Notes under the pieces: generated by a model | The model's database searches: none | Seen by the model: only the letters and a program-made list of their open reading frames with translations | Told to the model about the DNA's origin: nothing | Shown here: piece after piece, positions 24,684 to 33,564 of the stretch | Layout: each line of letters opens with the position of its first letter | Numbering within the stretch: the first letter of the stretch is position 1 | Program-made: the position numbers and the translations under genes | Assembly (NCBI GenBank): GCA_019912845.1 | Contig: JAIOHU010000136.1 | Location: forward strand, 1 to 54,700 | DNA length: 54,700 nucleotides | From: a bacterium | GTDB taxonomy: Bacteria > Electryoneota > Electryoneia > Electryoneales > Electryoneaceae | Reading direction: 5' to 3'

Positions 24684-25439
24684 CTAGTTTGGTGTCAGGA
24701 AATACTGGCTGACACGTTTGTTCAAATTGTCTGCACTGAAGGATTCTGCACGGGTAAGTACATCAGTTGCTGCATTGTATACACCCCACTGTGAATCCTC
24801 TTCAATCGCATGGAAAATTCTTGCACGTGTTGTCCACGGCATATCAGTTTCCGTGAAGAATTTCTGGACATCAGAACGTTTCATCCGTTTCTTCGTCATC
24901 TGTGATAGCATCGGAAGAACCAGGTGAAGACGATTGCCAAGCAGTTCCAACTGTTGTGCAGCATATCGCAGTTCCTGATCGAAGTTGGTATCACCCCAAT
25001 GTTTGAAGCGAAATCCACCGAGCAGGAAGGACAGCATCATACCGTTTTCACAGACCAGACGTACCGCATTGAATTCCAATCCGAATGTTGTGCTTCCATC
25101 ATACGAATTGACTGCATCCAGTGTCACCGCAACCAGATCACCAACCTTCACTTCACCACATACATCATTCAACACATACCGCTGTCGAAACTTCTTGCCG
25201 TTGAACATCGGTGTTTGCTCTGCAAAACGAAGCCTTGTACCCTCGAGCAATTCTTCAGCAACACCAACCACTTCACGATTGGGTACCAGCTTGTAATCCC
25301 CGCTAACCACACCCACTTCCTGGCTGTGTCCATTGGGATCAAGCACAACCGATTTACGGCTGCTGACTTTCCCTTCAGGTGTGCGGAGAGCTTGAAGCTG
25401 TACATCCAGGAAAGGACCTAACACATCTGTTTGTTTCAT
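24684..25439 (-). CDS. DUF932 family phage/plasmid-like protein
   Basis: The 251-residue protein matches the DUF932 (phage/plasmid-like, TIGR03299-type) family by its NSYDGSTTFGLEFNAVRLVCENGM segment and the N-terminal VVSGDYKLVPNREV. The molecular role of this family is not established; members occur in phages, plasmids and islands. It heads the leftward operon with the nuclease and the 253-residue protein. ATG 25439 has GGAGG four bases upstream. The gap to the nuclease gene is 7 bp and includes GGGGGTGG as its likely binding site. Confidence 0.85.
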   Translation of the reverse strand: MKQTDVLGPFLDVQLQALRTPEGKVSSRKSVVLDPNGHSQEVGVVSGDYKLVPNREVVGVAEELLEGTRLRFAEQTPMFNGKKFRQRYVLNDVCGEVKVGDLVAVTLDAVNSYDGSTTFGLEFNAVRLVCENGMMLSFLLGGFRFKHWGDTNFDQELRYAAQQLELLGNRLHLVLPMLSQMTKKRMKRSDVQKFFTETDMPWTTRARIFHAIEEDSQWGVYNAATDVLTRAESFSADNLNKRVSQYFLTPN

Positions 25440-25935
25440 ACTTCCTCCAGAATAAGATTAAATGGCTATATGTTCTTATTCCAGAGAATCCGGTCGTTCC
25501 ATAAAAGGGAGTGGGCAGGAAGGAGATTAAAGCGGAGATAAATCTGGTACCGAAATTGTTTGTTTACTTTTGATTTCTTAGCTCCCCAGAAAATCCCATA
25601 TATAATGACTCTATTATTGTAAGTTACTGTTATATATAGGGATGATATAGAGTTGTACTGAATCCTTAATAACTTCTTAATTGCTATAATATTTATTGGA
25701 AAAACATTTTATCGACTCTTTAAAATTCTTCTCAATGTATCAGTCTCTTGAAAGGATTTCCTTGATCCTATTGATATTGAATCGGATTCAACAAAGACCA
25801 CACATAGACGATTCAGAATCAGTTTGAATGACGAAAAAACCTCTCTTCATCCTAACAAGGATTTAGCTGGAACCATGCGGCAACTATTCGAACCCGGCGT
25901 TATGGAACTGGCAATAGGGAGGAACAATTCACCTA
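25440..25935. other. Intergenic stretch with a partial family A repeat
   Basis: This roughly 500-bp AT-rich gap separates the replication/recombination module from the glycan operon. It should hold the promoter of the DUF932 operon on the minus strand near 25440-25560. A degenerate family A copy lies at 25847-25875 (CATCCTAACAAGGATTTAGC then TGGAACC). No ORF or RNA is convincing. Confidence 0.5.
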
Positions 25936-27030
25936 TTAAAAGTTCCTTAAAGAATCAACAACATATTTGACCTGTTCTTCGTTCATTTCTGGGAAAAGGG
26001 GTAGAGATAAGGTTTTAGATGCGTAGCTTTCAGTAATTGGAAAGTTTCCACTTTGATATCCCAAAAACTCGAATCCCGGATGCATATGTAATGGAATTGG
26101 ATAATGCATGTTTGCATTCACTCCATTGCTTTTTAAGCTAGCAAACAGCTCATCACGTTTCTCATAAGTGACAGCAAAGACATGGTAATTGCTCTTGTAC
26201 CCGTCTGGTATTTTTTGAAGTGCCAAGTCAAACTGGGAGAGTTCCTCACGATAAATTGCCGCGATTTTTAGTCTGGCATCATTCCAGTTGTCCAAATAAG
26301 GTAGTTTTACACGGAGAAATGCCGCCTGCAATCCATCCATCCTAGCATTTTGACCAATGAGATCGTGGACGAACTTTTCAGTGGAACCATGATCACGATA
26401 TTTACGGCAGCGTTCAGCGACATCATTATCGTTAGTTGCAATTGCACCCGCTTCACCGAGCGCGCCCAGATTTTTCCCTGGATATAATGAAAATGCAGCA
26501 GTATTTCCAAGTGCCCCTGTCTTTTTACCATGAAAGGTTGATCCTGGGGAGTGTGCGCAGTCCTCAAGAACCCATAAATTATAATTTACTGCAATGCCAT
26601 GGATTTTTTCCATATCCGCAGGAAGTCCAAGCAGATGAACAGGAAGTATTCCAACAGTTTTTGATGTAATTGCTTGCTCGATCTGATTTGGATCAATGCA
26701 CCATGTACTCCTATCTATATCCACGAATACAGGTGTCCCACCTGCCAGGATAACAGCTTCAGCGGTAGCATAAAAGGTCATTGCCGGTACAATTACCTCA
26801 TCACCTTCGCCGACTCCCAGTGCTTGGAGAGCGATATGCAGTGCAGCAGTCCCGCTTGATACACCAATTACGTTATCAACTCCAAGATATTGAGCAAATT
26901 CTGTTTCAAATGCTGAAACCTCTTTTCCCAGAACAAATGAGGAATCTTGGAGTACCCGTTCAAATGCAGCTATAAGTTCAGGTTTCAGATTGACATGTTG
27001 AGCGTGTAAATCAAGATTGGGGATATTCAT
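25936..27030 (-). CDS. DegT/DnrJ/EryC1 sugar aminotransferase (island)
   Basis: The 364-residue PLP enzyme has its lysine at K186 (YPGKNLGALG) and the aspartate D157 (LEDCAHSPGS), like the chromosomal aminotransferase at 12673-13842. The family transfers an amino group to keto sugars bound to UDP or dTDP; FdtB- and WlbC-type 3-aminotransferases are the closest in motif style. It is the last gene of the nine-gene leftward operon, 24 bp after the radical-SAM gene. A ketosugar could come from the Gfo/Idh oxidoreductase of the same operon. No acetyltransferase is encoded in the operon, so either the amino group stays free or the chromosomal beta-helix enzyme acetylates it. Confidence 0.88.
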   Translation of the reverse strand: MNIPNLDLHAQHVNLKPELIAAFERVLQDSSFVLGKEVSAFETEFAQYLGVDNVIGVSSGTAALHIALQALGVGEGDEVIVPAMTFYATAEAVILAGGTPVFVDIDRSTWCIDPNQIEQAITSKTVGILPVHLLGLPADMEKIHGIAVNYNLWVLEDCAHSPGSTFHGKKTGALGNTAAFSLYPGKNLGALGEAGAIATNDNDVAERCRKYRDHGSTEKFVHDLIGQNARMDGLQAAFLRVKLPYLDNWNDARLKIAAIYREELSQFDLALQKIPDGYKSNYHVFAVTYEKRDELFASLKSNGVNANMHYPIPLHMHPGFEFLGYQSGNFPITESYASKTLSLPLFPEMNEEQVKYVVDSLRNF

Positions 27031-27054
27031 TTTGCGCCCGTAGAGATTAGAAAT

Positions 27055-28479
27055 TTAATGTTTAAGTTTCAGGTTTTGGAAATAGTTCGATAAATGCGAA
27101 AAACCAACCTTATCCCAGCCCTGAATTATATTTATCAAACGAGATAATCCGACAAGAATCGTGAAAGAAGGTATTCTTAACACCCTGTGAATTTTTTTAT
27201 CAACCAAATAGCGTATCAGCCATTCTGGGAGATGAGGAAGAAAGGCAAGTATAAACTGTACCCCAAGCCATTGCTGACTTTTTTTATCTGATGGAAATAG
27301 ATAAGAATGTTCTCCAAATCCAATACCGTGCGAATACTCTTCAATTTTTTCAGATGTGAGTAAGTTCTTTTCAGAGGCGATCCTCATCCACTCAGATCCA
27401 GGCAAAGGCGTAAACCAGTACACTTTTATCGCATCCGGTTTGTTCTTCAAATAGAAATCTGCCGTTTCATCGATTTCTTCAGGGTGCTCGTTTGGTATAT
27501 TGATAATGTGGTCTACCTCAACTCTGATGCCACTTTCTTTGGCAGCCCTGATTGCCTCTGATGCAGTAAGATTCGATTCGAGCCGATTCAGCATTTTTCT
27601 CGATTCGGGATTTATTGTCTGAACCCCTAGTCTAATCGAAAAACACCCTGCTTTTTGGAGTATAATTGCTGTTTCCCCATCCATCAATTCGGGGTGAGTG
27701 ATACAATGAAACGGCAGGTCTATCCACCTGGAATAGTCAAGAAGAAATTTGCGTAACCAGGGTTTTGACAGTGTAAACACATCGTCAACAAAATAAACGG
27801 ATTCCACTGGATAATTTCGGACTGCCCATTCCAGTTCTTTTATTACATGGTCTACTGAACGCTGTCGAACCCTACTACCATTATTTCTTGCTCCAGCGCA
27901 AAAAGCACATGTGAAAGGACATCCACGTGAAGTTGAAATAAGATAATCTCTTGCCATTTCTGGATGATCAAGGTAAAAAAGATGTTTTGCCGGAATAGGG
28001 AGATCATTTATATTTGAAAGTGGCGGCGAAGTCGTAGCAGGATTGTTATTTCCGTAAAGCCAGTCTGGTGTAATGTCATTTCGCACAGTTCTTTCCAATG
28101 CCTCGCAAAAAACGGAATCCGCTTCACCACACACAACTGCATCAAATCGACCATCCTGCAGTGCAATCCTTGGAAGTGCTGTAGCATGTGCACCACCTGC
28201 AATAGTAGTGATCCCTCGTTCCTTTAATGCTCGTGCTATCATAGCCATGGACTGAAAAGTTGGGCTGACTAGTGAAAAGCAAACGATATCGGGTTTGAGA
28301 GTGAGTACTTTTTCTACTGCCTCTGATTTTTGTTGCAAAGTCAGCGGTCTATACCCTTTGATATAATTGCCAATATCTATCTCTGCGAGGGCTACTGAAT
28401 GCCCGGAGTTTTCAGCCAGGGCAGCGAGGATGGAAATTCCGAGGTGTTCGTACCCATCGTATGGAAAGACAACGTTCAA
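27055..28479 (-). CDS. B12-binding-domain radical-SAM protein (island, first)
   Basis: The 474-residue protein has an N-terminal cobalamin-binding-like Rossmann domain (about 1-135) and the radical-SAM cluster motif CPFTCAFC (C187, C191, C194) preceded by STSRG. The C-terminal about 90 residues are hydrophobic and not recognised. Class B radical-SAM proteins of this layout include methyltransferases and other enzymes acting on unactivated carbons of sugars, lipids or peptides. In a glycan operon, C-methylation of a sugar or a lipid-linked intermediate is a reasonable guess, but the substrate cannot be read. It overlaps the preceding gene by four bases (ATGA). Confidence 0.85.
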   Translation of the reverse strand: MNVVFPYDGYEHLGISILAALAENSGHSVALAEIDIGNYIKGYRPLTLQQKSEAVEKVLTLKPDIVCFSLVSPTFQSMAMIARALKERGITTIAGGAHATALPRIALQDGRFDAVVCGEADSVFCEALERTVRNDITPDWLYGNNNPATTSPPLSNINDLPIPAKHLFYLDHPEMARDYLISTSRGCPFTCAFCAGARNNGSRVRQRSVDHVIKELEWAVRNYPVESVYFVDDVFTLSKPWLRKFLLDYSRWIDLPFHCITHPELMDGETAIILQKAGCFSIRLGVQTINPESRKMLNRLESNLTASEAIRAAKESGIRVEVDHIINIPNEHPEEIDETADFYLKNKPDAIKVYWFTPLPGSEWMRIASEKNLLTSEKIEEYSHGIGFGEHSYLFPSDKKSQQWLGVQFILAFLPHLPEWLIRYLVDKKIHRVLRIPSFTILVGLSRLINIIQGWDKVGFSHLSNYFQNLKLKH

Positions 28480-29792
28480 GAGGAATCTCCTCTTAAATTA
28501 CTGAGTTGGTTGTCTGCATTTCTGTTTATTGGGTAGCTGGCTTTCAGACTCAATAGTGATTTTATCAAGACACGGATCATATATGCAGCATTCCAGATGC
28601 ATTTCTGGCACAAGGTAAATGTATACAACAATCCTTGTCGTAGCTGACGGATTTTCACATTAACCTGACCATCCAGTGATGCCGCCACTGTTCCGGGTCG
28701 AGGATTAAATGCATGTACTTGAACATTGTTGAAATAATTCTCTGCGAAGAAACGGAGGGTTGTTACAAAGTCGAACCAAGTTTCGCCGGGAAATCCAGTG
28801 ATAACCTGGGTTTGCAGGACAGTTCCAGGGCTGACTCTGCGGATCGATTTTGCAAGATGCCTGAACTCAGTAAGAGAATAACCACGTCTCATACCATTCA
28901 GAACCCTATCACTACCACCATTCAACGCAAGATGGATAAATTTAATTCTCCCGGCCGCCAGGAGAGGTATCAACTTATCCAACCTTTCAATCAGCCAGCG
29001 GGGGTGTGCATAAAAGAGTAGTAAATCAAAGTTGCCAGGTATTTCGAATATTTTTTTGAGCAATGTTGTAATATCGTCTCCGTTATCCCGACCCCAAGCT
29101 GAGAGTTCTGTTGCAGTTAATAAAATTTCATCATGACCGGAATCCACACCTTTCTTGACTTCGTTGATAATCTTATCCATGGGACGGCTTTTCAGCTTAC
29201 CCCGCGAGAATCGGATCGCGCAGTAGGTACATGCACCCAGGCACCCTTCAGCAATACGGACGACATAACTATCAGGTGAGTGGTCATACATCAACAATCG
29301 ATCCAGATGATTTCGTTTATCTCTATCAAGGTGTTTCCGCAAATTTGTCAGATGACGAGCTATTAGGCGACGAAATGGTTTTTCATACTTGAAAAATGGT
29401 TCAGCAATTTGATTCGGTCTGAATTGATCCCAGCTTTTTCCATCAAGAGGAAAAAAGTTTGAAAGGTGTTCTATATCGGTCGCGGGAATAATAATGTTAT
29501 CAGGGAAATACTGTTTGCATTTTTCTGGGGCAATTTTCGGAAGACAACCAGACAGAACAACAATTCCCCTGCCACTAAGTTGTTTATCAATTTCCAGTGT
29601 TTTTTGAACAGATTCAGTCTCTTTTTCTGAGTGATAGGCACAACTGTTTATGAGGACGACATCTGATTCTTCGATGGAATTAGTCCAGAGAAATCCTGCT
29701 TGTTCAAGCCAGGCTGCAGCGTGGCTGCCATCCAACTGGTTTTGCGGACAACCACCTGAATTTGCCCATATATGATAACGACGATTACCCAT
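28476..29792 (-). CDS. MiaB-like methylthiotransferase, CDKAL1/archaeal MtaB-style clade, no TRAM domain
   Basis: The 438-residue protein has the UPF0004 domain with three cysteines (C15, C51, C83) that bind the second cluster, and the radical-SAM motif CLGACTYC (C184, C188, C191). The AIRFSRGKLKSRP and ALNGGSDRVLNGMRRGY segments resemble the CDKAL1 / archaeal e-MtaB branch more than bacterial MiaB or RimO. The usual C-terminal TRAM domain is missing; after about residue 380 comes an unrelated hydrophobic stretch. Classic members add methylthio groups to tRNA adenosines. The context in a glycan operon, between two other radical-SAM genes, suggests a changed substrate. The start overlaps the upstream gene by eight bases. 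Confidence 0.82.
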   Translation of the reverse strand: MGNRRYHIWANSGGCPQNQLDGSHAAAWLEQAGFLWTNSIEESDVVLINSCAYHSEKETESVQKTLEIDKQLSGRGIVVLSGCLPKIAPEKCKQYFPDNIIIPATDIEHLSNFFPLDGKSWDQFRPNQIAEPFFKYEKPFRRLIARHLTNLRKHLDRDKRNHLDRLLMYDHSPDSYVVRIAEGCLGACTYCAIRFSRGKLKSRPMDKIINEVKKGVDSGHDEILLTATELSAWGRDNGDDITTLLKKIFEIPGNFDLLLFYAHPRWLIERLDKLIPLLAAGRIKFIHLALNGGSDRVLNGMRRGYSLTEFRHLAKSIRRVSPGTVLQTQVITGFPGETWFDFVTTLRFFAENYFNNVQVHAFNPRPGTVAASLDGQVNVKIRQLRQGLLYTFTLCQKCIWNAAYMIRVLIKSLLSLKASYPINRNADNQLSNLRGDSS

Positions 29793-30885
29793 TCCTAATT
29801 CCAGCCAGTGCTGTTTTTATCAATTTCGATGCTATCTTTCTTTGAGTGCTGCGTGATTTCATCATAGAGGCACTTAGAAAGCACTGATGCCAGCAATAAC
29901 ACTCTTCTTCATCGACTTTTCTCATGGAATCTTTCAAAACTGAGCTTTGCCATATATTTCTGAAATCATATCCTGCACTACGAACATTTCCAATGACTTC
30001 TCCTCTAAGTTCACATATTGGTACATCACCATTGGGATATAGCACTGCTGTTTCACTCAATGCACTGCAACGAATAGGCATTTTATCTGACCTCGCAATC
30101 TCAGCGATCAGTTCTTTCTGAACGAAATCCTTTGAGTTTACAATTTTCGTAAAATTGCTGTAGCCTCTAAGTTTTTCAGTCTTCAGCTGTTGCTCAGCAA
30201 ATTCTGAAATTTTCAAAAACACATCTGTATACTTTTTCGCAGCTTCTGGTTCCCTTGTTTGACCACGTACAAGGATTGGGGTAAGATTGTCAAGATCAAG
30301 ATTTTCTACAGCCCATTTTGCGGTATCGAAACTAGAATTGTAATTCAATCCGGAAACACAAATTCCACATCCAAGACGTAAATTTGGGAAATCTGATTTT
30401 AACCTGCTTACTACCTCAAATGAGGAAACAGCTCGTTTAAATAAACCTTGAACCCCCCTGATTTCATCACACTCTTCTCCAAGTGCATCAAGAGAGATAT
30501 CGACTGTCAAAGCTGCATCAGGGTGTTCTCCAAGATATGATATTAGAATATTTTCAAGTTTAAATGGATGATTTCCATTACTGCAGAAGGTGATATTCAA
30601 TGGATTATTGTAGCGATGTACCAGTTTTAAAATATCCGAAACATGATTTTGGAGTTCAGGGCTGCCACCAGTGATCGTAACTTGAACCATTGATCCAAGC
30701 GATTTCAACACGGATTCTATTTCTTCCAGGCTTAATTCATCCGTGTTGCTGTTTATCTGACGCCAGTAAAAACAGTGCCCGCACATTGCTTCACATCGAT
30801 TTGTAACAAAGAAAATCAAATATGAGGGAAGTGTCGGCATTGGGGAGGCCAACCGCGCAAGTGATTTTACCTGGCTGATTTTCAT
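29785..30885 (-). CDS. Radical-SAM protein with SPASM-like C-terminus
   Basis: The 366-residue protein has CEAMCGHC (C31, C35, C38), the canonical radical-SAM cluster motif, and TITGGSPEL as the glycine-rich motif. A C-terminal region with further cysteines (VLYPNGDVPICELRGEVIGN, then CYCWHQC) fits a SPASM or twitch domain that holds auxiliary clusters. Such proteins mature peptides or oxidise sugar and alcohol substrates, as in dehydrogenases of aminoglycoside synthesis. The substrate is unknown. It starts one base after the end of the sugar transferase gene. Confidence 0.85.
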   Translation of the reverse strand: MKISQVKSLARLASPMPTLPSYLIFFVTNRCEAMCGHCFYWRQINSNTDELSLEEIESVLKSLGSMVQVTITGGSPELQNHVSDILKLVHRYNNPLNITFCSNGNHPFKLENILISYLGEHPDAALTVDISLDALGEECDEIRGVQGLFKRAVSSFEVVSRLKSDFPNLRLGCGICVSGLNYNSSFDTAKWAVENLDLDNLTPILVRGQTREPEAAKKYTDVFLKISEFAEQQLKTEKLRGYSNFTKIVNSKDFVQKELIAEIARSDKMPIRCSALSETAVLYPNGDVPICELRGEVIGNVRSAGYDFRNIWQSSVLKDSMRKVDEEECYCWHQCFLSASMMKSRSTQRKIASKLIKTALAGIRNG

Positions 30886-30886
30886 C

Positions 30887-31492
30887 TTACCAACTTCTTC
30901 GATTTATCAGTGAACGTGGAGTAATGAGAAGTATAAGAGTATCCAGTAATAGAGTATGATGTTGAACGTAAAACATATCAAGGCGACGCATAACCTTATC
31001 AGAGTTGGCATTCTGACGAAAAACCTGCCAATAACCCGTAATTCCTGGTGGAATACTCAATAGCTGATGAACATCATTGCCATACAAGTACAGCTCTTCA
31101 GGCAATTTGGGTCGTGGACCTACAAGGCTCATATCACCTTTAATAACGTTAAATAACTGTGGGAGTTCATCCAGGTTAGTTTTGCGCAATACCATTCCAA
31201 AAGGAGTAACACGTGGATCATTATCAAGTTTAAAGTTGGTTCGAAACAAATCCTTCTGGTTAGTGTCTAGAAACTCATCATTGTTCAAATGCATGGTTCT
31301 GAACTTCAGCATGTTGAATGAAATGCCATTTATTCCAATTCGTCGGCTGCGGTAGAACACTGGTCTTCCATCTTTGACTATTATCAGAAGTGAGATAATC
31401 AACATTAAGGGCAGGAATAAGATCACAAAAAGGGAACTTAAGATGATGTCCAGTATACGTTTTGCTGAATTCTCATCTTGAAAACCATTCAT
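30887..31492 (-). CDS. Initiating sugar-phosphate transferase (PglC/WcaJ family)
   Basis: The 201-residue protein is the short monotopic form of the bacterial sugar transferase family. One N-terminal hydrophobic helix (ILSSLFVILFLPLMLIISLL) is followed by FYRSRRIG, FNMLKFRTM, the catalytic Asp-Glu dyad in TNLDELPQ, and SLVGPRP. It transfers sugar-1-phosphate from a UDP-sugar to undecaprenyl phosphate at the cytoplasmic face, the first step of glycan assembly. The N-terminal four-helix domain of the WcaJ type is absent, as in PglC. The gene overlaps the Gfo/Idh gene by four bases (ATGA). Confidence 0.93.
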   Translation of the reverse strand: MNGFQDENSAKRILDIILSSLFVILFLPLMLIISLLIIVKDGRPVFYRSRRIGINGISFNMLKFRTMHLNNDEFLDTNQKDLFRTNFKLDNDPRVTPFGMVLRKTNLDELPQLFNVIKGDMSLVGPRPKLPEELYLYGNDVHQLLSIPPGITGYWQVFRQNANSDKVMRRLDMFYVQHHTLLLDTLILLITPRSLINRRSW

Positions 31493-32538
31493 TTATTCAA
31501 CTCCACAGTCATACCCTGATTTTCAAGTGATGCACGCGCAGCTTCAAGTATTTTTACCACTTTCCTGCCAAATTCCAAGTCGACAATAGGATTTCGTTTT
31601 TCTTTTATGGATGCCAGGAATTCATAAATTTCTGCTTTCAAAGGTTCGCCATTTTTCAGTGGAATTTCACTAGTTGACAATGCAGAATTAACCAGTTTTT
31701 GAGATTTTCCATTTCTTAACATTTGAAGTGGTGGAGCTTCAGTGAAGTGAGTCAGTTTTTCTGATCCATAGTCTGACTGCAGAACCAGTGTGCCTTCCAT
31801 GCCTTCGGCAAGAATACGACGTCGTCTCACTCCACTTGACCAGGCAACTTCAACCTTGCAAATGAGCCCATTTTTCCAGGCGAGTACGAGTATAGCGCGA
31901 TCGGGAGTGTTGAACTGTAATCTCTCTATCCCCCAAGCATTTACGCGAACCGGAAGCGTATCGACAACTGAGAGCATAATCGCAATATCATGCGCAGCGA
32001 CCTCTGTTAGAACATCAGTTGAACGGTAAATGGGGCCTAAATGAGTTCTACGGAGTGAAAGGTGACGCAATTCTCCGATCTCACCTCTCTTTATACGAGA
32101 TGTAAGTTCAATGATGCCAGGGCTGAAAGAAGTTATATGCCCTACCATTAAAACATAGCCGTTCTTATGATTGCTCAGTTCCTCGGCCTCCACAGTTGAC
32201 CAGCAAAGTGGCTTTTCAACAAATACATGCTTTCCAGAATCCAGACATTTTCTCACCAGCTCAAAATGATCGGGTAACGGCACAGCAATAACTACAGTTT
32301 CAATTGAATCATCTGAAAGGATCGATTGCAAATTCTTCATTATTTTAGAATCAGGATATTGTTCCAGTATCAACCGTGATCGATTTTCATCTTTGTCGTA
32401 TACGTGAACCCTGCAACCCAATTCATGCAGCACCCGAACCAGGTTGGGTCCCCAATACCCCACACCAATCACAGCAACATCAATGCTATCTAACGCAACC
32501 GAAGAAGTGTTTCGTCCAATATCCATATCCGCACCCAC
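31489..32538 (-). CDS. Gfo/Idh/MocA family sugar oxidoreductase (island)
   Basis: The 349-residue protein has the NAD-binding loop GVGYWGPNLVR near residue 21 and the EKPLCW motif near 112. It resembles the oxidoreductase half of the fusion protein at 10952-12625 in the loop and EKP regions. The family oxidises or reduces sugar hydroxyls and keto groups. With the aminotransferase at the end of the operon it forms a keto/amino pair for an amino sugar. Unlike the chromosomal relative it carries no acetyltransferase domain. Confidence 0.88.
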   Translation of the reverse strand: MGADMDIGRNTSSVALDSIDVAVIGVGYWGPNLVRVLHELGCRVHVYDKDENRSRLILEQYPDSKIMKNLQSILSDDSIETVVIAVPLPDHFELVRKCLDSGKHVFVEKPLCWSTVEAEELSNHKNGYVLMVGHITSFSPGIIELTSRIKRGEIGELRHLSLRRTHLGPIYRSTDVLTEVAAHDIAIMLSVVDTLPVRVNAWGIERLQFNTPDRAILVLAWKNGLICKVEVAWSSGVRRRRILAEGMEGTLVLQSDYGSEKLTHFTEAPPLQMLRNGKSQKLVNSALSTSEIPLKNGEPLKAEIYEFLASIKEKRNPIVDLEFGRKVVKILEAARASLENQGMTVELNK

Positions 32539-32544
32539 TTTAAT

Positions 32545-33564
32545 TCACTTTTTCTGAAATGGTTTTACTGATCCATTGGTCAAGATTTCTAGATGGTATA
32601 GCGAAGAACCTAGAAATACTGCGATTCCACGAGTAAAATCTAATATCAATGTTGTGACTGTTATTTGTACAACATTTGACCTGAATCGATCGGTTAGAAA
32701 GTTTATCAACTTGATTCGGAGAATAAACCAAGTTGTAACAGAGACAATTAACCATTTAAGTTCTCTCATCAAGAGAAATAGTCCAATTAATCCACACACC
32801 AGAACTGCGGCAATGCTTGTCGATCCCGCGTGGCGATTATTAGTCAGACGAACCCTGTTTTTCCAGTGGATATAAACATCCTCGCTACCTTTGCGAAGAT
32901 CATTCAGGATCAGTTCTTTATAATTCAAATGTGCCAGATGCTGCGCAGTTGCCTCAGGAACAGCATACACTTTGTAACCGTTTTTTGTAAGTCGAATTCC
33001 CAGATCGATATCCTCAGGTCCAGCACCTGCGAATGTTTCTGAAAAACCATTTAGTGACCGAAACAAATCAAATCTGACAGCACCCAGGGCTGTCCAGAAT
33101 TGATCCTTTTGCAAACTGGCACTTTTGCTGTATGTATACGCCAGGTATTTCTGCTTATATGCTTCAGAAAATCGTTTTCCATAAACATTTTGAGAGTACC
33201 TGCCCATTGTCGCATCAGCGACACCCTCACGAATTGGCTGGACTAAATAGTGAATAGCGTTATTATCAACGATTACATCTGCATCAATAAAAATCAGGAT
33301 GTCACCGGTAAAACCTTCTGCACCAATGTTTCTTGCCCTCCCTGCACCTGCACTGCCATCTGTTTTACGTATGTTCACATTAAAGGGTTTAGCCAATTCC
33401 GCAAGAATAGCATTTTCCCCGTCATCAACCAGTACAATTTCCGTTTCCCATCCTACGGCTTTCCTCAGGGCGGAAAGGCATTTTTCAATTGTTTGGCTGG
33501 CTTTTCGGCAGGGTACGATGATACGCACTTCCTGTTTTCGAATTTCCCAATTCACTGTCTTCAC
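32545..33564 (-). CDS. Family 2 glycosyltransferase (first in operon order after radical-SAM)
   Basis: The 339-residue protein has a GT-A fold typical of family 2: VRIIVPCRKASQTIEKCLS at the start, VLVDDGE, the DXD-type IFIDADVIV and GAGPEDIDLGIRL. A hydrophobic stretch near the C-terminus (SIAAVLVCGLIGLFLLM) suggests membrane association. It adds a sugar to the lipid-linked glycan in the cytoplasm. The frame opens at GTG 33564, overlapping the upstream radical-SAM gene by 80 bp. An internal GTG at 33528 just before RIIVPC could be the real start, reducing the overlap to 44 bp. Confidence 0.88.
   Translation of the reverse strand: MKTVNWEIRKQEVRIIVPCRKASQTIEKCLSALRKAVGWETEIVLVDDGENAILAELAKPFNVNIRKTDGSAGAGRARNIGAEGFTGDILIFIDADVIVDNNAIHYLVQPIREGVADATMGRYSQNVYGKRFSEAYKQKYLAYTYSKSASLQKDQFWTALGAVRFDLFRSLNGFSETFAGAGPEDIDLGIRLTKNGYKVYAVPEATAQHLAHLNYKELILNDLRKGSEDVYIHWKNRVRLTNNRHAGSTSIAAVLVCGLIGLFLLMRELKWLIVSVTTWFILRIKLINFLTDRFRSNVVQITVTTLILDFTRGIAVFLGSSLYHLEILTNGSVKPFQKK

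Noticed and set aside
25880-25900. tRNA-like TTCGAACCCGG motif
   Set aside because: The T-loop-like string has no matching acceptor, D or anticodon arm around it.
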